NCBI RefSeq assembly: GCF_004353905.1
Contig: NZ_SMOD01000002.1
Location: 248,001-312,000 of the forward strand
Reading direction: 5' to 3'
DNA: 64,000 bases
DNA from: Paraburkholderia guartelaensis
GTDB taxonomy: Bacteria > Pseudomonadota > Gammaproteobacteria > Burkholderiales > Burkholderiaceae
The stretch's first letter is position 1, and every line of letters begins with the position of its first letter. This document shows, piece after piece, positions 1 through 8,900 of this stretch. The notes beneath the pieces were generated by a model. That model had not been told where the DNA came from and made no database searches. It saw only the letters and a program-made list of their open reading frames with translations. The translations under genes and the position numbers were made by a program.

Positions 1-679
1 CGAGCTGCGACTGCGCGGCGTTCGCACGCGCCGCCTCGAGCTGCGCGCGCGCCTGCGAGAGCTGCGCGTTCAGCGCCGAGATTTGCGAGCGCGCGGACGT
101 GACCGCGGCTGCGTCGGCGGCGAGCGTGGCCTGCGCCTTGTCGCGTTCGCTCTTGAGTTCGGCAAGCCGTTCGGTCGTTTCCGCACCCGTGGCGGCGAGC
201 GGCGCGTAGCGCGCCACTTCGTCGTTCGCGTGGCGCAGACTGACCTGGGCGACTTCCTGCTGCGCCTGTGCCTGAGCGACGTTCGCCTTCTGCTGCTCGA
301 TCTGCGCCTGCGCATGCTCGATGTCCGCCGTGCGTGCATCGACGGTGGCCTGCGCCTGGTCGAGCGCCACCTGGTACTGGCGCGAGTCGAGCTTCACGAG
401 CGGATCGCCCGCCTTGACGGCCTGGTTGTCCGCCACGTAGACGTCCGTCACATAGCCGCTCACCTTCGGGGCGATCGTCACGCTGTCGGCCTGCAGATAG
501 GCGTCGTCAGTGGATTCGATGAAGCGCCCGACGACCCACCAGTGGCCCAGCCACACCGCTGCCGCGACGAGCGCCGCCAGTCCCAGCAGGATCAGAATGG
601 TTCGTTTCGCGCCGCTGCGCGCAGGTGCAGCGGCGGCGTCCGGCACGTCGCGTCCGGGCGTGCCTGCAGTCGTAGACAT
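1..679 (-). CDS. HlyD/EmrA-family membrane fusion protein, C-terminal part outside window
   Basis: This is the periplasmic adaptor of a tripartite efflux system, linking an inner-membrane pump (usually an EmrB-type MFS exporter) to an outer-membrane channel. About 226 N-terminal residues are visible and the gene runs off the left edge. A short cytoplasmic tail precedes one membrane segment (around residues 25-45), then a biotinyl-lipoyl-like half motif (DAYLQADSVTIAPKVSGYV), then a long alanine/glutamine-rich coiled-coil hairpin (VDARTADIEHAQAQIEQQ and onward), the usual EmrA layout. The start is the ATG at 679; no strong ribosome site is seen. It is divergent from a TetR regulator 95 bp away, which suggests regulated drug or organic-acid efflux. 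The substrate cannot be read from the sequence. Confidence 0.9.
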   Translation of the reverse strand, partial: MSTTAGTPGRDVPDAAAAPARSGAKRTILILLGLAALVAAAVWLGHWWVVGRFIESTDDAYLQADSVTIAPKVSGYVTDVYVADNQAVKAGDPLVKLDSRQYQVALDQAQATVDARTADIEHAQAQIEQQKANVAQAQAQQEVAQVSLRHANDEVARYAPLAATGAETTERLAELKSERDKAQATLAADAAAVTSARSQISALNAQLSQARAQLEAARANAAQSQL

Positions 680-695
680 GTTCTTGTTTCTCAAT

Positions 696-728
696 TTATT
701 CCAGTCGGCAAAATTATTCCACCTGGAA
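696..728. promoter_or_regulatory. Candidate operator between the efflux gene and its TetR regulator
   Basis: The intergenic region has TTATTCCA twice, at 696-703 and 714-721 (18 bp apart). The second copy continues into the inverted repeat TTCCA-CC-TGGAA at 717-728. TetR regulators usually bind such symmetric sites between themselves and a divergent target. The assignment is inferred from position and symmetry only. Confidence 0.4.
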
Positions 729-774
729 AAACTGTGTCAAGTGTTATATTTCGCAGGGATACGAAAGGAAATGC

Positions 775-1497
775 ATGAGCGAAGGTAAGAAACTGCGACG
801 TTCGCCCGAAGGAGGCTATGCGCGTGGCGACGAGACACGTCGCAAGATCATCGAGGCGGCCATCAGCCTGTTCGGGCAGCACGGCTTCGACGGCGCCTCC
901 ACGCGCGACATCGCCGCGCGCGCGGGCGTGAACGCGCCGGCGCTGCAGTATTACTTCGAGAACAAGGAAGGCCTCTACCGCGCTTGCGCGGAGTCGATTG
1001 CCGACGAATCGTGGCAATCGTTCGAGCCGGCCGTGCAGCGCGCGCGCGAAGCGCTCGCGCGCAACGCGGACACTGAAACGCTGATCGACGCCTTCCTCGA
1101 CATCCAGTCGGCCGTGGCCGACCGTTCCTTCGTCAAGCAGCACGGGCCGGACCAGCGTCTATTCTTCGCGCGCGAACAGGGCGGCGGCGAACCGGAGATC
1201 GGTTCGGAAATCCTGCGTGAGCGCGTGCGCTCGCCGCTGAACACCATCAACGTGGAACTGCTCGAACGCATTACCGGCATGCCGGCCCACGATCCGCTCA
1301 CCGTGGTGCGCATGTTCAGCCTGTATGGGCAATTTCTGCTTTTCTTCATCGCACGACGCTCCACGCTCTCGATGCTCGGCTGGGACGACATCGACAGAGC
1401 GAAGGCCGATTTTCTGAAAGAGAGCATCGCGGAACAGACGCGCGTGCTGCTGCGCCACTGGAATCGCGAGCGCGACAAGCACAATCGCTCAAGATAA
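775..1497 (+). CDS. TetR/AcrR-family regulator, CecR-like
   Basis: A 240-residue TetR-type repressor. The N-terminal helix-turn-helix (residues 20-65, with STRDIAARAGVNAPALQYYF) is canonical. The longer C-terminal domain resembles the CecR/YbiH ligand-binding domain, which in enterobacteria controls an HlyD-containing efflux operon. The ATG at 775 is preceded by GAAAGGAA at suitable spacing; an overlapping ATG at 771 is out of frame. It is divergent from the HlyD-family gene, so it most likely represses that operon and itself. The effector is unknown. The family call is secure; the CecR subgroup is a judgement from sequence feel and context. Confidence 0.92.
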   Translation: MSEGKKLRRSPEGGYARGDETRRKIIEAAISLFGQHGFDGASTRDIAARAGVNAPALQYYFENKEGLYRACAESIADESWQSFEPAVQRAREALARNADTETLIDAFLDIQSAVADRSFVKQHGPDQRLFFAREQGGGEPEIGSEILRERVRSPLNTINVELLERITGMPAHDPLTVVRMFSLYGQFLLFFIARRSTLSMLGWDDIDRAKADFLKESIAEQTRVLLRHWNRERDKHNRSR

Positions 1498-1609
1498 CTA
1501 AGCACTATTCAGGCGGCCGGCACGATCCCGCGACGCAGGTGGGGAATCCTCGCGGCGCATCTGCGCGCATGTTAGTGTTCGAGGTTCCCTCCCGCATGGA
1601 GCCGCCAGC

Positions 1610-2245
1610 ATGTCTCCCCTCGCCGCCGTTGCCAGCATTCTCCTCGCTGTCCTGATCGGGGCCATGAGCCCCGGCCCGAGCTTCGTGCTCGTCGCACGCA
1701 ACTCGATCGGTCTCTCGCGCCGCGACGGCGTCGCCACCGCGCTCGGCATGGGCACGGGTGCGATCTGCTTCGCGGGCATCGCACTCGCCGGGCTCTACAC
1801 CGTGCTCGCCACCGTTGCCTGGCTGTACGCCGCGCTCAAGATCGCAGGCGGCGCCTATCTGCTCTACATCGCTTCGCGCATCTGGCGCGGCGCGGGCTCG
1901 CCTATCACGGTGAGCAGGACGGCCGCACCCGGCGAGCGCCCCGGCAAGTCGTACTGGAGCGGCCTCACCACCCAGCTGAGCAACCCGAAAACGGCCATTG
2001 CTTACGGCGGCATCTTCGTCGCGCTGCTGCCGCATAACCCGCCGCTGTGGTGCTACTTCGCGCTGCCGCCGCTCGTCTTCGCGATCGAAACCGGCTGGTA
2101 CACGGTCGTCGCGCTGTGCTTTTCGAGCCAGCGTCCGCGCGATCTCTATCTGCGCGCCAAGAGCTGGATCGACCGCGTTGCGGCCGGTGCGATCGGGGCG
2201 CTGGGCCTGCGCCTCATTTTCAGCGCAGGGCATCGCGGGATCTGA
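1610..2245 (+). CDS. LysE/RhtB-family amino-acid exporter
   Basis: A 211-residue inner-membrane protein with about six hydrophobic segments. The family signature GAMSPGPSFVLVARNSI lies near residues 17-33, and the glycine-rich second helix GVATALGMGTGAICFAGIAL follows. Members export lysine, homoserine, threonine or related compounds by proton antiport. The mid-protein segment LTTQLSNPKTAIAYGGIF is the usual NPK motif of the family. The ATG at 1610 has GGAG upstream. It stands alone between two TetR genes with no obvious operon partner, and the substrate cannot be assigned. Confidence 0.93.
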   Translation: MSPLAAVASILLAVLIGAMSPGPSFVLVARNSIGLSRRDGVATALGMGTGAICFAGIALAGLYTVLATVAWLYAALKIAGGAYLLYIASRIWRGAGSPITVSRTAAPGERPGKSYWSGLTTQLSNPKTAIAYGGIFVALLPHNPPLWCYFALPPLVFAIETGWYTVVALCFSSQRPRDLYLRAKSWIDRVAAGAIGALGLRLIFSAGHRGI

Positions 2246-2310
2246 CGTCGCCCCGCCGGACGCGGCCAGGCGGTCGCGCCCGGTACATCTGAAAATATTG
2301 GGTGAGGCGC

Positions 2311-2339
2311 TTGACAATCTATCTTCCAGTAGATAAATT
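2311..2339 (+). promoter_or_regulatory. Autoregulated promoter of the second TetR gene, operator copy 1
   Basis: TTGACA at 2311-2316 and TAAATT at 2334-2339 are separated by 17 bp, a good sigma-70 arrangement. The palindrome ATCTAT-N6-GTAGAT (2317-2334) fills the spacer exactly. The ATG at 2347 lies about where transcription would start, so the mRNA may be nearly leaderless. Two more copies of the palindrome lie downstream of the gene. A repressor bound here would exclude RNA polymerase; autorepression is inferred. Confidence 0.7.
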
Positions 2340-2346
2340 AGAGTCC

Positions 2347-2910
2347 ATGGATACGAAGCTGACAGTACGGGAGCAGGTTCTCGACCACGCCATCACCCTC
2401 ATGATGCTGCGCGGCTACAACGGGTTCAGCTACCGCGACCTGTCAGAGCTGGTGGGCGTGAAAACGTCGAGCATCCACTATTACTTCCCGTCGAAAGACG
2501 ACCTGGTGCTCGAAGCGGTGAGCCAGTACAGCGGCGAAGTCATGGCGGGCTTGCAGTCGATCGACGCGGCGCTGCCGGCGCGCGAAAAGCTCGCGACGTA
2601 CACGCGGCTCTTCGGCAAAACGCTCGGCGACGGCAACCAGATCTGCCTGTGCGGCATGCTGGCCGCCGACATCGAGTCGCTGCCTGAAACCGTGCGCCAC
2701 GCTGTGCAAGCGTTTTTCCGCGCCAATGAAAGCTGGCTGGCCGAGGTGCTGGCGCAAGGTGCGAAAGAAGGCACGCTGGTCGTGCGCGGCAAGCCGGAAA
2801 GCTCGGCCCGCACGTTGTTCGCGGCTTTGCAGGGCAGCGTCCTGGCGAGCCGGTTGTTCCATACGAAGTCGCGCCTCGAAGATGTCGAAGCCATGTGGTG
2901 CGCGGCTTAG
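2347..2910 (+). CDS. TetR/AcrR-family regulator adjacent to an Ohr/OsmC gene
   Basis: A 187-residue TetR regulator with an N-terminal helix-turn-helix (TVREQVLDHAITLMMLRGY, then GFSYRDLSELVGVKTSSIHYYF) and an alpha-helical C-terminal effector domain containing two close cysteines (NQICLCGML). The ATG at 2347 is chosen because earlier in-frame starts would place codons inside the promoter and operator. The C-x-C pair is worth noting beside a peroxide-detoxification gene, since thiol sensing would suit that role, but this is inference. It probably represses itself and the downstream ohr-like gene through the shared palindrome. Confidence 0.9.
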   Translation: MDTKLTVREQVLDHAITLMMLRGYNGFSYRDLSELVGVKTSSIHYYFPSKDDLVLEAVSQYSGEVMAGLQSIDAALPAREKLATYTRLFGKTLGDGNQICLCGMLAADIESLPETVRHAVQAFFRANESWLAEVLAQGAKEGTLVVRGKPESSARTLFAALQGSVLASRLFHTKSRLEDVEAMWCAA

Positions 2911-2933
2911 CAAGTATTCTTGCGCGTATTCGG

Positions 2934-2953
2934 GGCGGCTAGCCGCCTCTTTT
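2934..2953 (+). terminator. Likely terminator of the TetR gene
   Basis: The perfect short palindrome GGCGGCTAGCCGCC (2934-2947) is followed by TCTTTT, 24 bp after the stop codon. The loop is very tight, so strength is uncertain. Confidence 0.5.
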
Positions 2954-2966
2954 ATTGGCCCGTGAT

Positions 2967-2984
2967 TTCTATCTTCTGATAGAT
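2967..2984. promoter_or_regulatory. TetR operator copy 2
   Basis: TTCTAT-N6-ATAGAT, one base off the perfect palindrome and sharing the CTTC start of its spacer with copy 1. It lies between the terminator of the TetR gene and a short open frame with a strong ribosome site. Confidence 0.6.
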
Positions 2985-3003
2985 AGCTAGAAAGAGGAGC
3001 ATC

Positions 3004-3132
3004 ATGAACGTGTTTCGACGATCGGAAATCTATCTGGTAATAGATAGAATGCAGAACCTGACGATCGGAAATTCGCAAGCGCTGCTCTTCTGCTGGACCC
3101 TGGTGCACATGGCTGTCGCGTTGCACCACTAA
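3004..3132 (+). CDS. Possible 42-residue leader ORF upstream of the ohr-like gene
   Basis: An open frame of 42 codons with AGAGGAG seven bases before the ATG. It begins MNVFRRSEIYLVIDRM and ends MAVALHH. It contains operator copy 3 inside its codons and ends 59 bp before the ohr-like start. It resembles nothing I know. The strong ribosome site argues for translation; the embedded operator and promoter-like sequence argue that the DNA has another main job. It could be a leader peptide or chance. Confidence 0.3.
   Translation: MNVFRRSEIYLVIDRMQNLTIGNSQALLFCWTLVHMAVALHH
3022..3050 (+). promoter_or_regulatory. Candidate ohr promoter with TetR operator copy 3
   Basis: The perfect palindrome ATCTAT-N6-ATAGAT (3028-3045) is followed by the -10-like TAGAAT (3045-3050). 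It has the same geometry as copy 1, where the -10 starts on the last palindrome base. The matching -35 position (3022-3027, TCGGAA) is weak. This is the best candidate site for repression of the downstream gene. Confidence 0.55.
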
Positions 3133-3191
3133 ATTGAATGCCGTACTCCGCCGTACCTTCAACGAACCGTCTTTGCTCAAAGGAGCCTGTC

Positions 3192-3617
3192 ATGTCGATC
3201 GAAAAAGTCCTCTACCGCGCCGAAGCCAACGTCACCGGCGGTCGCGATGGCCGCGCCGTCATTCCCGCCAGCAACCTGGACCTCAAGCTCACCACGCCGC
3301 GCGAACTCGGCGGCGCGGGCGGCGACGGCACGAACCCCGAGCAGCTTTTCGCCGCGGGCTACAGCGCATGCTTCATCGGCGCGATGAAGTTCGTCTCGGC
3401 GCGCGACAAGATTTCCCTGCCCGCCGACGTCTCGATCACCGGCAATGTCGGCATCGGCCAGATTCCGAATGGCTTCGGCATTGAAGTCGAACTGAAGATT
3501 TCGCTGCCCGGCATGGATCGCGCGGCCGCTCAGGCACTCGTCGACAAGGCACATATCGTCTGCCCGTACTCGAACGCCACGCGCGGCAACATCGACGTGA
3601 CGCTCACGATCGTCTAA
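3192..3617 (+). CDS. Ohr/OsmC-family organic hydroperoxide reductase
   Basis: A 141-residue thiol peroxidase of the Ohr subgroup, which reduces organic hydroperoxides using a reactive cysteine pair and lipoyl-type reductants. Both signature cysteines are visible: [10 protein letters not shown] (about residue 60) and [11 protein letters not shown] (about residue 125), with the conserved [10 protein letters not shown] ahead of the first. Length is typical. The start at 3192 is preceded by AAAGGAG. Ohr genes are normally controlled by the MarR repressor OhrR; here the neighbour is a TetR protein with matching operators, an alternative control circuit. Confidence 0.93.
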   Translation: MSIEKVLYRAEANVTGGRDGRAVIPASNLDLKLTTPRELGGAGGDGTNPEQLFAAGYSACFIGAMKFVSARDKISLPADVSITGNVGIGQIPNGFGIEVELKISLPGMDRAAAQALVDKAHIVCPYSNATRGNIDVTLTIV

Positions 3618-3641
3618 ACCGCGAGCCGCATCAGCATGAGT

Positions 3642-3674
3642 CGAGGGCCGCCATGAGCGGCCCTCGGCTTTTTT
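3642..3674 (+). terminator. Rho-independent terminator after the ohr-like gene
   Basis: Ten-base stem CGAGGGCCGC / GCGGCCCTCG (3642-3651 and 3657-3666), loop CATGA, followed by GC and six T residues. Position and structure fit a strong terminator. Confidence 0.9.
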
Positions 3675-3703
3675 GACCGCCGCTCACGCAGGTTCACTCA
3701 GGT

Positions 3704-5929
3704 TCACGCAGCCTGAGCGTCGCGCGCGAGTCCCGCCATGAGGCCGCTTGCGCGCTGCACTTTGGCGAGCACTGCGCGATCGAGCACCGAGCGCCCCTCG
3801 GGCACCGCGAGCGTGAGAAACGAGCGCGCACGCGTAATGCCGGTGTAGACGAGTTCGCGCGTAAGAATGGGGCTGTACGTATCGGGCAGCACGAGCGCGG
3901 CGTGGGTGAACTCCGAGCCCTGCGATTTGTGGACGGTGAGCGCGAACACCGTCTCCACGCCCTGCAATCGGCTCGGCGACACCCACTTCACGCCGCCCGA
4001 GCCGTCGCCGGTCGGGAACGCCACGCGCAACACGGGCGGCTCCCCCGCCGCAACGGGCAGTTCCAGCGCGATGCCGATATCGCCGTTCATGAGCCCAAGC
4101 TCGTAGTCGTTGTGCATGACGAGCACGGGCCGGCCCGCGTACCAGTCGCCGTGCGGGTCGATGAGCCCTTCTTCGTGCAGCAGGCGCGCGACGCGGCGAT
4201 TCAGGCCTTCGACGCCCCACGAACCGCGCCGCAGCGCGCACAGCAGCTGAAACGCGCCGTGCGCCTTAAGTACGCCAGCCGCCCAGTCGGAAAGCGCCTC
4301 GGGCGTCGCACCGGGTTCGGGCCGGGTCGTTCGCATCGTTTCCAGGTAGTGGCGGTAGCCCTGGCGCTGCGCGTGCGCGGCGCGTTGTTCGCCTACGCGG
4401 CCATCGACGATCAGCGAGCGCAGCGGGCCGTCATCGTCTGCGGGACACACGAGGCGCGCGAGGTCCTCGTAACCGCGCGACCAGATCTTCGCGACACCCA
4501 CCGCATCGCCCAGGTTGACGAGTTCGGCCAGCGCGCCAATGCCGCTCTCAGATGCGAAACGATGGCTCTCGCGCAGCATCGCGATGGCCTGGTCGAGCGG
4601 CAGGCCGTGCGCGTCGAGCATGGCCGCGTCGATGCGCTCGCCAGTGGCGGCTTCGAGCCACGTCCGCGACGCCTGCGTGTAGTGCCCTTCACGCGCGCGA
4701 TCGCACAGTTCGCCCAGCACCGCGCCAGCCTCGACCGAAGCGAGCTGGTCCTTGTCGCCGAGCAGGATGAGCCGGGCGGAAGGTGGCAACGCGTCGAGGA
4801 CAGCGGCCATCATCTCGAGGTCGACCATCGAGGCCTCGTCGATCACGAGCACGTCCACGGGCAGCGGATTCGCGGCGTCGTGCCTGAAGCGCCGGCTGCC
4901 GGGCCGCGTGCCGAGCACGCGATGCAGCGTGGTCACGACGGTCGGAATCGCATTGCGCAGCGCGACGGCGTCGACATGCGCCTGCAGCGCATCGAACGGT
5001 AGCCGCTCCACCGCGCCTGCAATCGATTCGTTCAAACGCGCCGCGGCCTTGCCGGTGGGCGCGGCAAGCCGGATGCGCAAGGGCCGCGCGGCACGCGCTC
5101 CCTGCCCTGCACGGCCGAGTGCGAGTGTCTGCAGGAGTGCCAACAATCTCACGACCGTGGTCGTCTTGCCCGTACCCGGTCCGCCCGTGACGATGCTGAA
5201 CGCGCTGCGCGCGGCGAGCGCGCAGGCGAGCTTCTGCCAGTCGGCGGCGCGCGCAGTTTGACCGGCATGTGCTTCGCCGTTGCGTGGCGCAAACAGCGCG
5301 TCGAGCGCCGCGCGTGCGATGTCGAGCGGCAACGCGGCTTCGAGCTGTGCAGCGCGTGTGAGCCGGCGCTCGATGCCTTCGCGCACGTCCTGCTCGTATT
5401 GCCAGTAGCGCCGCAAGTAGAGCCGCGTGCCCGTTAGCACGAGCGGCGCATTGCCTTGTGCAGTGTCGGCAATCGCCGTCTCTTCGCTCACGAGATCGGG
5501 CACCGTGAGCGCCGCGCGCCACTGCGCGAGTGTCACGCCCGCGAGCACTTCGGCAGGCGGCTGCGCCGGCACGGCGGCCAGCATTTGCGGCCCGTCGGGT
5601 GGCAGGGAAAGCGCGAACGCCGGATCTTCCAGCGTGGCCTTCAGGTCAAGACACACATGACCGCGCCCAAGCTGATGGCTCGCAAGCGCAGCGGCCAGCA
5701 GCAACAACGGCGGACTGTGCGGCGTTTCCGTCCACAAAAAGCGCGCGAAGGCGGCATCGAGCGTACGGAGCCAGCCGCGCTCGACCCAATTGTCGAGCAC
5801 GCCGAGCATCTGCACGGCCGTTTCGCGCGCGCCGCCCGCCCTCGGTTCAGGTGCTGCGTCCAGCATGTCCAGATTCTCGAACAGATCGCCGGTGAGGCCG
5901 TCCTGCCCTTTCGTGCGGCGCCTCGTCAT
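3704..5929 (-). CDS. recD: Exodeoxyribonuclease V subunit alpha (RecD helicase)
   Basis: A 741-residue superfamily-1 helicase, the fast 5'-3' motor of RecBCD, which processes double-strand ends for RecA loading. Visible motifs are Walker A (VTGGPGTGKTTTVVRLL), a DEAS-type Walker B (VLVIDEASMVDLEMM) and the late motif TVHKSQGSEFTHAALVLPD. The ATG at 5929 overlaps the recB stop by four bases, so translation is probably coupled; longer in-frame starts inside recB are unlikely. It is the last gene of recC-recB-recD on the minus strand. Length is somewhat above the E. coli protein, as is common in Burkholderia. Confidence 0.96.
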   Translation of the reverse strand: MTRRRTKGQDGLTGDLFENLDMLDAAPEPRAGGARETAVQMLGVLDNWVERGWLRTLDAAFARFLWTETPHSPPLLLLAAALASHQLGRGHVCLDLKATLEDPAFALSLPPDGPQMLAAVPAQPPAEVLAGVTLAQWRAALTVPDLVSEETAIADTAQGNAPLVLTGTRLYLRRYWQYEQDVREGIERRLTRAAQLEAALPLDIARAALDALFAPRNGEAHAGQTARAADWQKLACALAARSAFSIVTGGPGTGKTTTVVRLLALLQTLALGRAGQGARAARPLRIRLAAPTGKAAARLNESIAGAVERLPFDALQAHVDAVALRNAIPTVVTTLHRVLGTRPGSRRFRHDAANPLPVDVLVIDEASMVDLEMMAAVLDALPPSARLILLGDKDQLASVEAGAVLGELCDRAREGHYTQASRTWLEAATGERIDAAMLDAHGLPLDQAIAMLRESHRFASESGIGALAELVNLGDAVGVAKIWSRGYEDLARLVCPADDDGPLRSLIVDGRVGEQRAAHAQRQGYRHYLETMRTTRPEPGATPEALSDWAAGVLKAHGAFQLLCALRRGSWGVEGLNRRVARLLHEEGLIDPHGDWYAGRPVLVMHNDYELGLMNGDIGIALELPVAAGEPPVLRVAFPTGDGSGGVKWVSPSRLQGVETVFALTVHKSQGSEFTHAALVLPDTYSPILTRELVYTGITRARSFLTLAVPEGRSVLDRAVLAKVQRASGLMAGLARDAQAA

Positions 5930-8900
5930 GCCACATCCTCCAGCGCGTTGCGACGCGCGAACAGCGCGTCGAGTCGTTCGATCAGCTCGCGTGGCGGCCG
6001 CTCGCAATGCAGCCCCTGCCCCGGCGCGCGGCCGCCGCGCAGGAACAGATACACAGCGCCGCCCACATGGCGGTCATAGTCGTAATCGGGCAGGCGCGAC
6101 TTGAGCAGCCGGTGCAGCGCGAACAGATACAGCACGTATTGCAGTTCGTAACGCGAATGCAGGATCTGCGCGCGCATTTTTGCAGGCGTGTAGGACGCAT
6201 CGTCGGGGCCGAGCCAGTTCGACTTGTAGTCAGCCACGTAATAGCGGCCTTCGTGTTCGAACACGAGATCCATGAAGCCCTTGAGCATGCCGTTGAGCGT
6301 GGCGGCGTCGAGCGCGGGGCGCGCCTCGCCGTCCAGCGTGAATTCGGTGACGAGCGCATCGATTGCGAGCGTATCGACGGCATGCGCCGTGACCCAGAAC
6401 TCCAGTTCGGCCATATACGCGCCGGGTTCGAACGCCGCGAACGCCACAGGTGCCACGCTTTCGCCTTCGATGTCCGGCAGACGCAGCGGCGTGCGCACGA
6501 GTTCCAGCATCCACGCCGTGAGCGTCTCGATCCACTGCGACCAGCCGCGCACGCTACAGCGGCGCGCGACCATGTCGCGCACGCGCGCTTCGTCCTGCGC
6601 GATTTCGGCGAAGCCTTCGTTGGCGGCCCATTCCATCAACTCGTGCAGAAAGGTGCCCGCGTCGGCGCCGCGCTCGAACCCGTGCATCGGCGCAAGCGCG
6701 GGCGCAATGAGCGCCTGGTCTGCGCTTGCGAATGCCTCATCGTCTTCAGGCGGCACGCTCGCGTCGAGCAGTTCGAGGAACACGTCCTCGCTGCGCGTGT
6801 CGGGCGCGCCGCGCGCATCGTCCGCTTCGACGGGAACCCCCGAACCGATCTGCGTTTCGAGCGTCTTCAGGCTCGAATAGCTCGCGATCCACCAGCGTTC
6901 GCGCTCGCGATGCGCGAGCGTGCGCGCCTCGCCGCGCACGGCGCCGGTGTCGCGCAGCGCGAGCACGTCGCGATGCACTTTGGGGGCGGGCGCCACGGCG
7001 ATATCGGCGCAGGGTCCGCGCAACGCGTCGAGAAACGCTTCGGCTTCCTCAGCGGGCACGGCCGCGCCGCCGGCCAGCAGATAACCAAACGCGCTCGCCT
7101 CGACGCCCTGCACCGGTCCATAGCCGACCCACGTTGCGTAACGCGCGCGCGTCAGTGCGACGTAAAGCTTGCGCAGATCTTCGCCGAGGCGCTCGCGATC
7201 CGCCTGGCGTAGCACGCGCGCGTCGGCCTCGAGGGTGACGCGCAATTCGCCTTCGTCGTCGTGCCACTTGAACGGCACGTCGTCGGGCTTGACGGCGCGG
7301 TGCGCGCACGCGAACGGCAAAAACACGAGCGGATATTCCAGGCCCTTCGACTTATGGATCGTGACCACCTGTACGAGTCCCGCATCGCTTTCCAGGCGCA
7401 ACTGGCGTGCATCGCCCCCGCCGCCCGCGCTTTCGTCTTCGCGCTGCTCGTCGAGATAGCGGATCAGCGCATGCTCGCCATCGAGCTGCGTGCTCGCCTG
7501 TTGCAGCAGTTCGGCGAGATGCAGCAGGTTGGTGAGCGCGCGCTCGCCATTGAGCCCCGCGCCTGCGGCCTCGCCAAGCAAGCGCTGCGGCACGTGAAAG
7601 TCGTTGAACAAGCGGCGCAACATGGGCAGCACGCCCTTCCTGCGCCAGCACTCGCGGTACTCGCGGAACTGCAGCACGCGTGACTCCCACGCGATTTCGT
7701 CGTGCCCGAGCCGGTCGAGTTCGGCCCATTCGAGCCCGAGCGTGGGCGTAGCGAGCGCCGTGCGCACGAGGCGCCCGTCGTCAGGCTCGGCACAGGCCGC
7801 GAGCCAGAAGCGCAGTTCTTCGGCCTGCGGCGTCTGGTACACCGAGTCGCGATCCGAGAGATAGACGCTGCGCACGCCACGCGCGGCCAGCGCTTCGCGT
7901 ATCGCCTGCGCCTCGCTGCGGTTGTTGACGAGCACCGCCATGTCGGCGGGCTGCAACGGCCGCATGCCGCGTTCGCCCGAAAAACCTGCTGCCTGCTCCT
8001 GGCCGAGATTGAGCAGACGCACCATCTCGGTCGCGCAGCTGCCGGCCATGCCAGCGAGATACGCGCCCTTGCTGAGCGGCTTGCCATCTGTGGAAGGCGG
8101 CATCCACCAGATGTTGAGCGCGGGCAGCGCCGCACCGGCCGCAACCAGCTTCTCGGGGCGTCCATGCGCATCGGCAGCCACGAACGGCAGCGCGTTTTCG
8201 CGTCCATCAGGGCTGCGAAACAAAAACGCCCCGCTGCCCTCGGGCCGCGATTCCGCCGCCTCGAAGCAGCGGTTCACCGCCTCGACCATCGCGCGCGTGG
8301 AGCGGAAGTTCTTCTTGAGCGTGTACAGCCGCCCTTCGCAGGCACGGCGCGCGCGCAGGTAGGTGTAGATGTCCGCGCCGCGAAACGCGTAGATTGCCTG
8401 CTTCGGATCGCCGATCAACACGATTGCCGTCCCGGTGTCGTGTTCGGCGATACGATAGACCGCGTCGAAGATCTGGTACTGAACCGGATCGGTGTCCTGA
8501 AACTCGTCGATCAGCGCGACCGGATACTGCTTGCGGATGATTTCCGCGAGACGCGGGCCGTTCTCGCGCTGCAGCGCGGCGCGCAGCCGCGTGAGCAGAT
8601 CGTCGAAGCCCATTTGCGAACGGCGCGCCTCTTCTTCCTCGAAGCGCTTCGCCACCCAGCGCGCCGCGTGGCACAGCAGGTCCTGTTTCGCCTCGGGCGG
8701 CGCAGCGAGCGACTCGCGCAAGCTTTCCATCGCGACGAAGGCCGCATGCTCGGGCGGCTCGCCCTTCACCCAGATTTCGGCAAGGCCCGCAGGCGTGAGG
8801 CGCGTCCAGACAGCCGCCTTGACGTCGAAGCCCGGATGCGCGGACTCGGGATCGTTGGCCCAGTCACGCAGCTTGCCGATCCATGTTTCGCTGTGCTTCG

